This document shows, in pieces, positions 1 to 5,718 of a stretch of DNA of 5,718 nucleotides (the first letter of the stretch is position 1; each line of letters opens with the position of its first letter). Source of the stretch: Desulfuromonadales bacterium C00003068 (GTDB lineage: Bacteria; Desulfobacterota; Desulfuromonadia; Desulfuromonadales; Desulfuromonadaceae); contig MAXR01000076.1 of assembly GCA_001751155.1 (NCBI GenBank), forward strand, positions 1-5,718. The letters are read 5' to 3'. The translations under genes were made by a program, and so were the position numbers. Under the pieces are notes generated by a model that ran no database searches, was not told the origin of the DNA, and saw nothing but the letters and a program-made list of their open reading frames with translations.

Positions 1-1214
1 GCCACGAAGAGATCCACGAAGACTGGGATGCTTCGCCACATGCGCGCTCAATCTATGGTACGGGTCGTGCTGCGGCAACCATGATTACAGCGATGAAAAA
101 TGGTTTCATGGCGTGGGAATACTCTGGTGTTAAAACAGTTAAGGATGTTCGCGTTGAGCATTTAATGGGTTGCATGAAATGCCACCTACCTCAACTCGCT
201 GACGCAACTGACGATGTTGCCGTTGAGCTTGCTGAGACACTCATGACTTGGTATGGCGCTGCAAAAACAGCCCTTAAAGATCCTAGCGACAAAAAAGCTG
301 TGGCCACTCGTGACCACAATCAAGAAATTTTGACCAACCTCAACATCAACTGCTTGGTATGTCACAACCGTATGGCAATCACTCACAAGTGGACCGATGG
401 TTATCCTCAACACGATACCGTGTACGGATACAACAACGGTGAGCACGAAGATGATACTTTCGACAAAATGAAAGTAAGTCCTATCATGGACGAGTCGATC
501 TTCTGTGGTCAGTGTCACGGTATGGGTCCAAACCTTGAGCTAGAAAACCCAACTCAGTGCGCTACAGCTTATGGTAGCTACATGTGGGCATACAAGGCTG
601 AAGGCGGCATGGAAACATGTCAAGAGTGTCACATGGAGAAAAGTGGTCTCGGCCACAAGATCCTCAGCTACAGTGACGAGACAATGGCAGAGATGGCTGT
701 TGACTTCCACGTTGAGGGCTATGTATCACAATGGCTCGACGGCAGCACATTGAAGCCAAAAGCTGTTATTAAAGTCAAGATGGTGAACCGCACAGGCCAC
801 GCAATCCCTGATGGCTGACCGACCCCTAACCGACTGGTTCTGTCGGTAAAAGCGGAAACTGAAGAAGATGATGAGTTATTTGAAGAAGAAGTAATCTACA
901 TGCCAACACCTAAATTGATGGCACGTGGCAACAACATGGGTCGTGGTCCCTACGAGAAGAGTTCAATCCTCGAAGATACAGGCCTCGCTCCAGGTAAAGA
1001 AGTAGAAGAGCGTTTTGACATTTTCTACCCTGTTATTGAGGGTGACGATGGCAAACAAGTTGCTGAAGAGCGCGAGATGGACGTAACTGTTGAGCTCTGG
1101 TACAAGCCTTTCGGTACCATGTCAGGTGCAGTACTATGGCGCGAGTGGGAAGAGACAATTAGCCTTGATAAAAAAGCTAAGGCGACCACCTACCGTTCAG
1201 GTAACGCAAAGTAA
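1..1214 (+). CDS. extKL: Multiheme c-type cytochrome selenoprotein, ExtKL-like (5' partial, in-frame UGA = Sec)
   Basis: The frame (first full codon at 3) is open from the left edge, so the N-terminus, signal peptide and any earlier hemes are missing. The visible 403 residues contain four CXXCH heme c sites: CMKCH (171-185), CLVCH (351-365), CGQCH (504-518) and CQECH (618-632). Nearby histidines could be distal ligands. A TGA at 816-818 interrupts the frame once, inside GHAIPDG-U-PTPNRLVL; translation then continues for 131 residues to TAA at 1212-1214. The post-TGA part has no heme motif and looks like a beta-rich, acidic C-terminal domain. c-type hemes are attached outside the cytoplasmic membrane, so the protein should be periplasmic or on the outer surface, carrying electrons. 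From memory, the arrangement matches the cytochrome (seleno)protein ExtKL of Geobacter selenite/tellurite reduction operons, first described as two genes. The symbol is tentative; the cytochrome assignment is firm. A terminator follows directly, so it ends its transcript. Confidence 0.85.
816..818 (+). other. In-frame UGA read as selenocysteine
   Basis: The TGA is in the same frame as the upstream heme-containing sequence and the downstream reading frame, with no other stop between the left edge and 1212. The peptide runs smoothly across it (GHAIPDG, then PTPNRLVLSV). The next base is C, and UGA-C is a poorly terminating context also found at the Sec codon of E. coli fdhF. A SECIS-like hairpin lies just downstream. 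No ribosome binding site restarts translation immediately after the codon. The alternative is a nonsense mutation, which is less likely because the hairpin sits where Sec decoding requires it and the downstream frame is intact. Confidence 0.85.
829..847 (+). promoter_or_regulatory. Bacterial SECIS element (SelB-binding hairpin)
   Basis: A perfect 6-bp stem pairs ACCGAC (829-834) with GTCGGT (842-847) around the 7-nt loop TGGTTCT. The first loop G (836) lies 18 nt after the last base of the UGA. Published descriptions of bacterial SECIS elements ask for a short stem-loop roughly 16-37 nt downstream of UGA with a G among the first two loop positions, and this hairpin meets both. The loop resembles the GGUCU loop of E. 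coli fdhF. The element is within the coding sequence and encodes NRLVLSV. A competing pairing is described in the findings. Confidence 0.8.
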
Positions 1215-1234
1215 CACGCTCCACTAAGTACGCT

Positions 1235-1270
1235 AAAAAGGGACAGTCTGAAAAGACTGTCCCTTTTTTT
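1235..1270 (+). terminator. Rho-independent terminator after the cytochrome gene
   Basis: A perfect 10-bp GC-containing stem (GGGACAGTCT at 1240-1249 with AGACTGTCCC at 1254-1263) encloses a GAAA tetraloop and is followed by seven T residues (1264-1270). Five A residues precede the stem (1235-1239), so the structure could also stop transcription from the opposite direction. It begins about 20 bp after the cytochrome stop codon and separates that transcript from the efflux operon. Confidence 0.95.
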
Positions 1271-1292
1271 ATGCCCCATTTGGATAATAAAT

Positions 1293-1321
1293 TTGACACG
1301 ATTAAAACAAGCGTTTAAATT
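1293..1321 (+). promoter_or_regulatory. Sigma-70-type promoter of the tetR-efflux operon
   Basis: A consensus -35 box TTGACA (1293-1298) is followed by a 17-bp spacer and a fair -10 box TAAATT (1316-1321, four of six matches, including the first two and last positions). It lies between the terminator and the ATG at 1328 and is the only good promoter seen in the gap. Transcription would start about 6-8 bp after the -10 box, at or next to the ATG, leaving little or no 5' leader. Confidence 0.65.
1301..1320 (+). promoter_or_regulatory. Candidate TetR operator (20-bp near-palindrome)
   Basis: ATTAAAAC (1301-1308) and GTTTAAAT (1313-1320) form an inverted repeat with seven of eight matching positions around a 4-bp centre, AAGC. 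It covers the promoter spacer and most of the -10 box, where a bound repressor would block RNA polymerase. The size and symmetry suit a TetR-family dimer, and the repressor gene begins 8 bp later, so autoregulation of the whole operon is likely. The site is AT-rich, so chance symmetry is possible. Confidence 0.5.
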
Positions 1322-1327
1322 GCGCGT

Positions 1328-1969
1328 ATGAATTATCTCGAGCTACCATGCTACACAAAAACACAACTAAAGATCATCGACACCGCAGAGCACCTGTTTG
1401 CCTGTCATGGCATTCACTCCACAACACTACGTATGATCACCAGCGCTGCCAAGGTGAATCTCGCAGCGGTGAACTACCACTTTGGTAACAAAGAAAAGCT
1501 GATTCAAGCGGTTCTCTTACGGAATTTAATCCCCCTCAATAATGAACGCCAACAGCAACTTGATCGCGTCTTACACGAGGCAGAAATAAAGTGTCAACCG
1601 GCGAATACCAAACAGATACTTCACTCCTTCATTATGCCAACGATCCTTTTTGCCAGAAGAAATGTAGCGTGCAAAGACTTCATGACCATCGTTGCCACCT
1701 TGATGATTAATCCAAACAACGAATTCCGCCAACTTTTTAACTCTCTTATGACTCCGTTGCTAAATCAACTGGTTCAAGCATTATCAGCCACCCTCCCCAA
1801 CATTTCACCGAGCACCCTGAATCTACGCTTACAATTCACAATTGGCGCCATGATCTTTTCGATGCGCGAAATTGATATCCCGCTAACAGATCAACATCTT
1901 GATACCGATATTAATCTGTTGATCACAGAGATCACATCGTTTGCTAGTACGGGAATGGAACAACCATGA
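1328..1969 (+). CDS. TetR/AcrR-family transcriptional repressor of the efflux operon
   Basis: This 213-residue protein has the usual TetR-family length. The N-terminal domain (about 10-60) starts with helix 1, TKTQLKIIDTAEHLFACHG. The helix-turn-helix follows at about 32-53 and ends in VNLAAVNYHFGNKEKL, the recognition-helix signature typical of the CecR-like branch. Residues 65-213 form the helical ligand-binding and dimerisation region, which is poorly conserved in the family, so the inducer cannot be predicted. The ATG at 1328 is chosen because helix 1 begins about ten residues later and no later in-frame ATG would keep the DNA-binding domain. No Shine-Dalgarno sequence precedes it. The stop overlaps the ATG of the outer-membrane factor gene (ATGA at 1966-1969). 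As first gene of an efflux operon, with a palindrome over its own promoter, it probably represses itself and the pump until a pump substrate binds. Cysteines occur at 8, 26, 89 and 115. Confidence 0.92.
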   Translation: MNYLELPCYTKTQLKIIDTAEHLFACHGIHSTTLRMITSAAKVNLAAVNYHFGNKEKLIQAVLLRNLIPLNNERQQQLDRVLHEAEIKCQPANTKQILHSFIMPTILFARRNVACKDFMTIVATLMINPNNEFRQLFNSLMTPLLNQLVQALSATLPNISPSTLNLRLQFTIGAMIFSMREIDIPLTDQHLDTDINLLITEITSFASTGMEQP

Positions 1970-3363
1970 AATTCGGACTATTAATCATCATATCAACATT
2001 ACTGCTCTGTGGTTGCGGTTCATTAACCACCAAGGGATCAATTGATCATGCTGACATCTCAACATCTCCTTACCGAAATCTCCAACAGGAACAACTCGGT
2101 AACAAGGAGCTGTGGTGGCATCAATTTAACGACCCACAACTCAATAATTTAATTGAGCAACTGTTTCGATCCAATATGACGCTACGCGTTGCGGATGCAC
2201 GGTTAAAAGAAGCGCGGGCGAATCTGCAGATAAGTAACTCAGAATTACTGCCGTGGCTCAATATCAATGGCAGTGCAGAACGCAAACGAACACCAAGCAC
2301 TTTAAGCGATGCCACGGGTAACAACCATACCCTACAGGCGATTATGGGTTATGAGATAGACCTGTGGAATAAACTTGGTTCTCAACGCGATGCAGCACAG
2401 TCTTTACTCCAATTCAGTGACGCCGAAGTAGATGGGCTATATCTCAGCTTAACCGCTCAATTTACCACTCTTTATTTCTCCTACCAGCAGCAACAACAGC
2501 ACTATGAAATTGTTAAAAGACAGTTGGCGTTACGGAAAAAATATCTTAAATTTATCCGCACTCGCTATCAACAGGGACTTGAACAATCACGCCAGATTTA
2601 TACAGCTGAACAGGCTGCTGATTTAGCCATGAATGAAGTTCAAATCCTCGAAATACAGCTCAACAGCAGCGAACACGCCATGGCACTACTATTAGGAATC
2701 CGTCGCCATAAATTGACCATAAAAGCACCCACACCTATCAATACTGTCAGGATTGAACAGAATATCGGCATACCGGCGGATCTCATTCTGCGCCGACCTG
2801 ATGTCGTTTCAGCGTGGAACAAATTTTATGCGGCGGATGGCCAACGTGCTGCAGCGATTGCAGAGCGTCTGCCAACCATCTCACTGCAAGCCAGTATGGG
2901 TCTTTTGCACAACACTCTTGGATCAACCACAATCAACGATCTTTTTTGGTCTCTCGCTGCTAACGCACTCCAGCCTATTATCGACGGAGGTAAGCGCCGT
3001 GCAGTGATCAATAAAAATGAGGCGATTGTCGAGCAACGCCAGTATGAAGCACTTCATACTCTGCTTACTGCAGTGTATGAAGTGGAGGATCTGCTTGATA
3101 AAATTTCAGGAACTGAAGCAATGGTGGCCCAGCTTAAACACCGACATCAGCAGACAACAGAAAATGAGCGCCATGTTGAGCATCAATATCAACGGGGACT
3201 CGAAAGCGCACTCCATCTACTCGAGGCGAGCGACGCCGCGATGAGTGCCGAACGTCAACTGATCACAATAAAACATCAACAACTGGAACAAAACATTCAG
3301 CTTACCCGTGCCGTAGGTGGAGACTGGATGTCACGAGTACGCACTAAAAAGGAGGCTTTATGA
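1966..3363 (+). CDS. Outer-membrane efflux lipoprotein, NodT/OprM-type TolC family
   Basis: This 465-residue protein forms the outer-membrane exit duct of a tripartite pump as a trimer. A lipoprotein signal peptide is clear: MKFG, a hydrophobic stretch, then lipobox L-C-G-C with lipidated Cys17; Gly18 at +2 fits outer-membrane sorting. Family landmarks appear in order: WWHQFNDPQLNNLI (50-63), the helical segment with LPWLNINGSAER (95-106), GYEIDLWNKLG (128-138), the NodT-family signature IPADLILRRPDV (269-280), LQPIIDGGKRRA (335-346), and the closing LTRAVGGDW (446-454). The two repeats of long helices and strands are of normal length, with no truncation. The start overlaps the repressor stop by 4 bp and has only a weak purine-rich stretch upstream (GGGAATGGAA, 1951-1960), so translation is probably coupled. 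It is placed before the adaptor and pump genes, so it presumably serves as their dedicated partner. Confidence 0.95.
   Translation: MKFGLLIIISTLLLCGCGSLTTKGSIDHADISTSPYRNLQQEQLGNKELWWHQFNDPQLNNLIEQLFRSNMTLRVADARLKEARANLQISNSELLPWLNINGSAERKRTPSTLSDATGNNHTLQAIMGYEIDLWNKLGSQRDAAQSLLQFSDAEVDGLYLSLTAQFTTLYFSYQQQQQHYEIVKRQLALRKKYLKFIRTRYQQGLEQSRQIYTAEQAADLAMNEVQILEIQLNSSEHAMALLLGIRRHKLTIKAPTPINTVRIEQNIGIPADLILRRPDVVSAWNKFYAADGQRAAAIAERLPTISLQASMGLLHNTLGSTTINDLFWSLAANALQPIIDGGKRRAVINKNEAIVEQRQYEALHTLLTAVYEVEDLLDKISGTEAMVAQLKHRHQQTTENERHVEHQYQRGLESALHLLEASDAAMSAERQLITIKHQQLEQNIQLTRAVGGDWMSRVRTKKEAL
3349..3355 (+). promoter_or_regulatory. Strong ribosome binding site for the adaptor gene
   Basis: AAGGAGG lies within the last codons of the outer-membrane factor gene, 4 bp before the ATG at 3360. 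It is a full match to the Shine-Dalgarno consensus and fixes that start, which overlaps the preceding stop codon (ATGA). It is the strongest ribosome binding site in the operon. Confidence 0.85.
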
Positions 3364-4547
3364 GCCGCACAGCATCAAACAACACACTCACCCAAAAGTG
3401 GCTGCCCCTTATCGTACTGATCGCTGCTTTGGTTATTACCATTGCCCTAATTCGTAGCCGTCACGCACCAACGAAGCACCCGTTTGTCGACCGTGGCACC
3501 TTAGTTGAAGGACAACAGGTGGTGGCGCAAAATATCCCTTTACGCATCAAGGCAACGGGAACAGTGCAACCACGGCAACAACTGCGACTTTCACCTCAAG
3601 TGGGCGGTAACGTGATCTCACTTCATCCACAACTTAGAATCGGTGGACAAATCAATGCGGGCGAGTTGCTCCTTTCAATAGATCCACGCGATTACGTGTT
3701 AGCGCGCAACAAAGCACAAAATGTACTGAGCAGCGCACGGTTGCAATTTGAACAAGTGACAAATCAAGCTGAGGTGGCAAAAAGTGAATGGCTGTCGATC
3801 AACGGCGACCTGCCTCAACCGCCCTTGGCAGCCTACACACCACAGCTTAAACAAGCACAAGCTGGGGTAAAAGCAGCTAAAGCTGATGTGGAACAAGCCG
3901 AACTCAACCTGAACAGAACAAAACTCTACGCGCTCTATGATTGCCGCGTGGTCAGTGAAAATGTTGATTTAGGCCAGAATTTGATGGCTGGAGCAGAGAT
4001 CGCTCTGCTCATTGGTACCAAACAGGCCGAAGTTATCGTCCCGATACCGATTGATGAGTTACCGTGGCTCAAGATCGACAAGAGTACAAAGGGTGACATG
4101 AATCAATCCACGGCAACGGTCAGCATCACCACCAAAGGTAAACAATTCTCGTGGCCAGCTACGTTTGATCGCACCCTCGCCAATGTCGATGAACATGGCC
4201 GTATGAGTCGCGTCATTGTTACCGTCAACAGCCCCTACTCCACCCACAAACAATTGCCATTACAAATGGGGATGTTCGTTGATGTGGAGTTAGATGGCAT
4301 CACGCTGGAACAGATGTTCTCACTGCCGCGCAGTGCATTACGCGACGAAAGCACTCTATGGTTAGCTGATAAACAACAACGGTTGCAGATACAACCCATT
4401 ACTGTCATACGCAAAGAACAACAACGGATATTAGTCACAGGTTTATCGACGGATGATTATGTCATCACCTCGGCCATTAGTGGTGCAGCGAACGGCATGA
4501 AATTACGATTCATATCACAAGAACACACAGCAGGGGTACCGCAGTGA
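3360..4547 (+). CDS. RND efflux periplasmic adaptor subunit (membrane fusion protein, HlyD/AcrA type)
   Basis: This 395-residue protein bridges the inner-membrane pump and the outer-membrane duct. An N-terminal membrane anchor spans about 14-31, with no lipobox cysteine, so it is held by a transmembrane helix and not by lipid. The first half of the lipoyl domain is ATGTVQPRQQLRLSPQVGG and following (65-108, ending LLSIDPRDY). An alpha-helical hairpin rich in Ala, Gln and Glu covers about 110-185. The second lipoyl half is LNRTKLYALYDCRVVSENVDLGQNLMAG, where most relatives have APFDGRV. A beta-barrel domain (about 220-310) and a C-terminal membrane-proximal domain (about 315-385, starting LPRSALRDESTLWL) follow. 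The length is typical. The start overlaps the upstream stop and is preceded by AAGGAGG; the stop overlaps the GTG start of the pump gene. Confidence 0.95.
   Translation: MSRTASNNTLTQKWLPLIVLIAALVITIALIRSRHAPTKHPFVDRGTLVEGQQVVAQNIPLRIKATGTVQPRQQLRLSPQVGGNVISLHPQLRIGGQINAGELLLSIDPRDYVLARNKAQNVLSSARLQFEQVTNQAEVAKSEWLSINGDLPQPPLAAYTPQLKQAQAGVKAAKADVEQAELNLNRTKLYALYDCRVVSENVDLGQNLMAGAEIALLIGTKQAEVIVPIPIDELPWLKIDKSTKGDMNQSTATVSITTKGKQFSWPATFDRTLANVDEHGRMSRVIVTVNSPYSTHKQLPLQMGMFVDVELDGITLEQMFSLPRSALRDESTLWLADKQQRLQIQPITVIRKEQQRILVTGLSTDDYVITSAISGAANGMKLRFISQEHTAGVPQ
4532..4536 (+). promoter_or_regulatory. Ribosome binding site selecting a GTG start for the pump gene
   Basis: AGGGG lies 7 bp before GTG at 4544-4546. 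This spacing supports GTG as the true start over the in-frame ATG at 4565, which would remove seven residues preceding the first transmembrane helix. The GTG shares bases with the adaptor's TGA stop (GTGA). Confidence 0.7.
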
Positions 4548-5718
4548 AAAGTGCCATAAGCTGGATGATCAAAAACCATGTGGCCGCCAACCTGTTGATG
4601 TTGACTTTTGTGCTGGGTGGTTTAGTGATGGGAAGTTCCCTCAAACAAGAGGTGTTCCCTGAAGTGAGCCTTGACATGATCTCCGTTGCGGTGGTGTATC
4701 CTGGTGCAGGCCCCGAAGAGGTTGAAGAGGGCATTCTTCTTAAAATTGAAGATAACCTCACTGAGATCGATGGCATCAAACAGATTAAATCCAGTGCTGT
4801 TGAAGGACTTGGAACGGTACAAGCGGAACTACGTAGTGGCGAAGATCCAGATCGAATTTTACAAGAGATTAAAAGCGCCGTTGATCGCATCACCACAATC
4901 CCCGAAGATGCCGAAGAACCCATTATCACCAAGGTGTTAAACCGTCGAGAAGTGATTTCATTGGTTATCTATGGTGACGCACCAGAACGTAGTCTGCGTG
5001 AACATGCGGAAACCATTCGCGATGAGTTACAATTGCTTGACGATATTACTCAGGTTGATTTAAGCGGGGTGCGACCCTACGAGATATCAATTGAGGTCGA
5101 TGAAAACACCCTGCGCCGCTACAACTTAACGTTAGAAAAAATTGCTAGCCGTGTTCGTGCGGCGTCCATCGATCTCCCTGGTGGCTCGATTAAAGCCTCA
5201 GAAGGTGAAATTTTACTGCGCACCGTGGAACGACGGCGTGACCAAATTGGCTACGAAGAGATCGTTGTTCTGAGTCAAGCCGATGGCAGCCAAATTCGCC
5301 TTGGTGACATTGCAACGGTAAAAGATACCTTCGCCGAAACCGATGAGCACGCTCAATTCGATGGCCAACCTGCGGCAATGATACGCGTTTATCGGGTGTC
5401 GGATCAAAAACCAACAGAGATTTCCGTCGCCGTACAACGCTACGTTCAAAGCAAACGAAAAAGTCTACCAACAACACTGCACCTTGCCGCATGGAACGAC
5501 ACCTCAGAGCTGTTAGACAGCCGGATGAATCTCCTCACTAAGAACGCATGGTTAGGCCTTATTCTGGTGTTTCTTATCCTCGGCTTGTTTCTCGAAATCC
5601 GCCTCGCTTTATGGGTAATGTTAGGGATCCCCATCTCATTCTTGGGTGCTATTTTTATGGCCCCAGCGCTCGGTGTTTCCATCAACATGATCTCGCTGTT
5701 TGCCTTCATCATGGCCCT
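4544..5718 (+). CDS. RND-family efflux pump permease, AcrB/HAE type (3' partial)
   Basis: Only the first 391 residues are present of a protein whose family is normally about 1,000-1,050 long; it runs off the right edge. RND pumps use the proton gradient to export compounds through the adaptor and outer-membrane duct. The N-terminus has TM1 (about 14-30) followed by the conserved LKQEVFPEVSLDMISVAVVYPGAGPEEVEEGI (33-64). The first periplasmic porter region covers about 35-335, including RVRAASIDLPGGSIKASEGEILLRT (203-227) and IRLGDIATVKD (251-261). TM2 and TM3 follow, with LGLILVFLILGLFLEIRLALWVMLGIPISFLG and SINMISLFAF, the expected AcrB-like arrangement. The TM4 aspartates of the proton relay lie beyond the window. 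Start is GTG with AGGGG upstream. It is the last visible gene of the tetR-OMF-adaptor-pump operon. Drug-type (HAE) rather than metal-type (HME) export is inferred from the N-terminal sequence; the substrate is unknown. Confidence 0.95.
   Translation, partial: MKSAISWMIKNHVAANLLMLTFVLGGLVMGSSLKQEVFPEVSLDMISVAVVYPGAGPEEVEEGILLKIEDNLTEIDGIKQIKSSAVEGLGTVQAELRSGEDPDRILQEIKSAVDRITTIPEDAEEPIITKVLNRREVISLVIYGDAPERSLREHAETIRDELQLLDDITQVDLSGVRPYEISIEVDENTLRRYNLTLEKIASRVRAASIDLPGGSIKASEGEILLRTVERRRDQIGYEEIVVLSQADGSQIRLGDIATVKDTFAETDEHAQFDGQPAAMIRVYRVSDQKPTEISVAVQRYVQSKRKSLPTTLHLAAWNDTSELLDSRMNLLTKNAWLGLILVFLILGLFLEIRLALWVMLGIPISFLGAIFMAPALGVSINMISLFAFIMA

Noticed and set aside
186..518. Minus-strand open frame of 110 codons opposite the cytochrome
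   Set aside because: It is antisense to the heme motifs and shows no recognisable domain or ribosome binding site; a shadow frame.
816..818. Nonsense mutation making the cytochrome a pseudogene
   Set aside because: The downstream frame is intact to a normal stop and terminator, there are no other lesions, and a SECIS-like hairpin follows at the right distance. Not excluded without homologues, but less likely.
900..1214. A separate 104-codon gene starting at ATG 900
   Set aside because: It is in the same frame as the cytochrome, the frame between 819 and 900 is open and encodes plausible protein sequence, and a start here would cut a beta-rich domain in two. It is the C-terminal end of the selenoprotein.
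1215..1327. Possible small gene or RNA between the cytochrome and the repressor
   Set aside because: The 113 bp are accounted for by a terminator, a promoter and an operator-like palindrome; no coding frame or further stable structure was seen.
4510..4932. Minus-strand open frame of 140 codons
   Set aside because: It lies opposite the strongly recognisable N-terminus of the RND pump and the end of the adaptor. Its translation is rich in Ser and Arg, without family features; it is a shadow frame.
4686..4940. Plus-strand 84-codon frame within the pump gene
   Set aside because: It is out of frame with the clear AcrB-type coding sequence, which accounts for the region.

Overview
The window suggests an anaerobically respiring, Gram-negative bacterium. 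It has a multiheme c-type cytochrome, apparent selenocysteine decoding, and a tripartite efflux system that needs an outer membrane. Base composition is moderate in GC by eye. The combination fits Desulfuromonadales/Geobacter-like Desulfobacterota, but that placement is an inference and a gammaproteobacterium is not excluded.

Left part (1-1214): the 3' portion of a large multiheme cytochrome c gene. The frame is open from the left edge and carries four CXXCH heme motifs. It meets a single TGA at 816-818 and then continues open in the same frame to a TAA at 1212-1214. Directly after the TGA is a compact hairpin with GG in its apical loop, at the spacing expected of a bacterial SECIS element. 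The best reading is one selenoprotein of at least 403 residues with selenocysteine in the context GHAIPDG-U-PTPNRL. It resembles the cytochrome (seleno)protein ExtKL of Geobacter-type selenite/tellurite reduction operons. A standard gene caller would stop at 818 and call a second false gene from about 900. This is the most notable feature of the window.

Intergenic part (1215-1327): a strong Rho-independent terminator closes the cytochrome transcript. It is followed by a promoter (TTGACA, 17-bp spacer, TAAATT) overlapped by a near-palindrome that is a good candidate operator. The promoter lies so close to the next ATG that the mRNA may be leaderless.

Right part (1328-5718): a tightly coupled efflux operon of four genes in one direction. 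In order they are a TetR/AcrR-type repressor, a NodT-like outer-membrane factor lipoprotein, an RND periplasmic adaptor (membrane fusion protein), and the first 391 residues of an RND inner-membrane pump that runs off the right edge. Every junction is a 4-bp stop/start overlap (ATGA, ATGA, GTGA), which suggests translational coupling. Together the genes would make a self-contained, ligand-inducible tripartite exporter; its substrate cannot be read from the sequence. No mobile elements, CRISPR arrays, tRNAs or rRNAs were seen.
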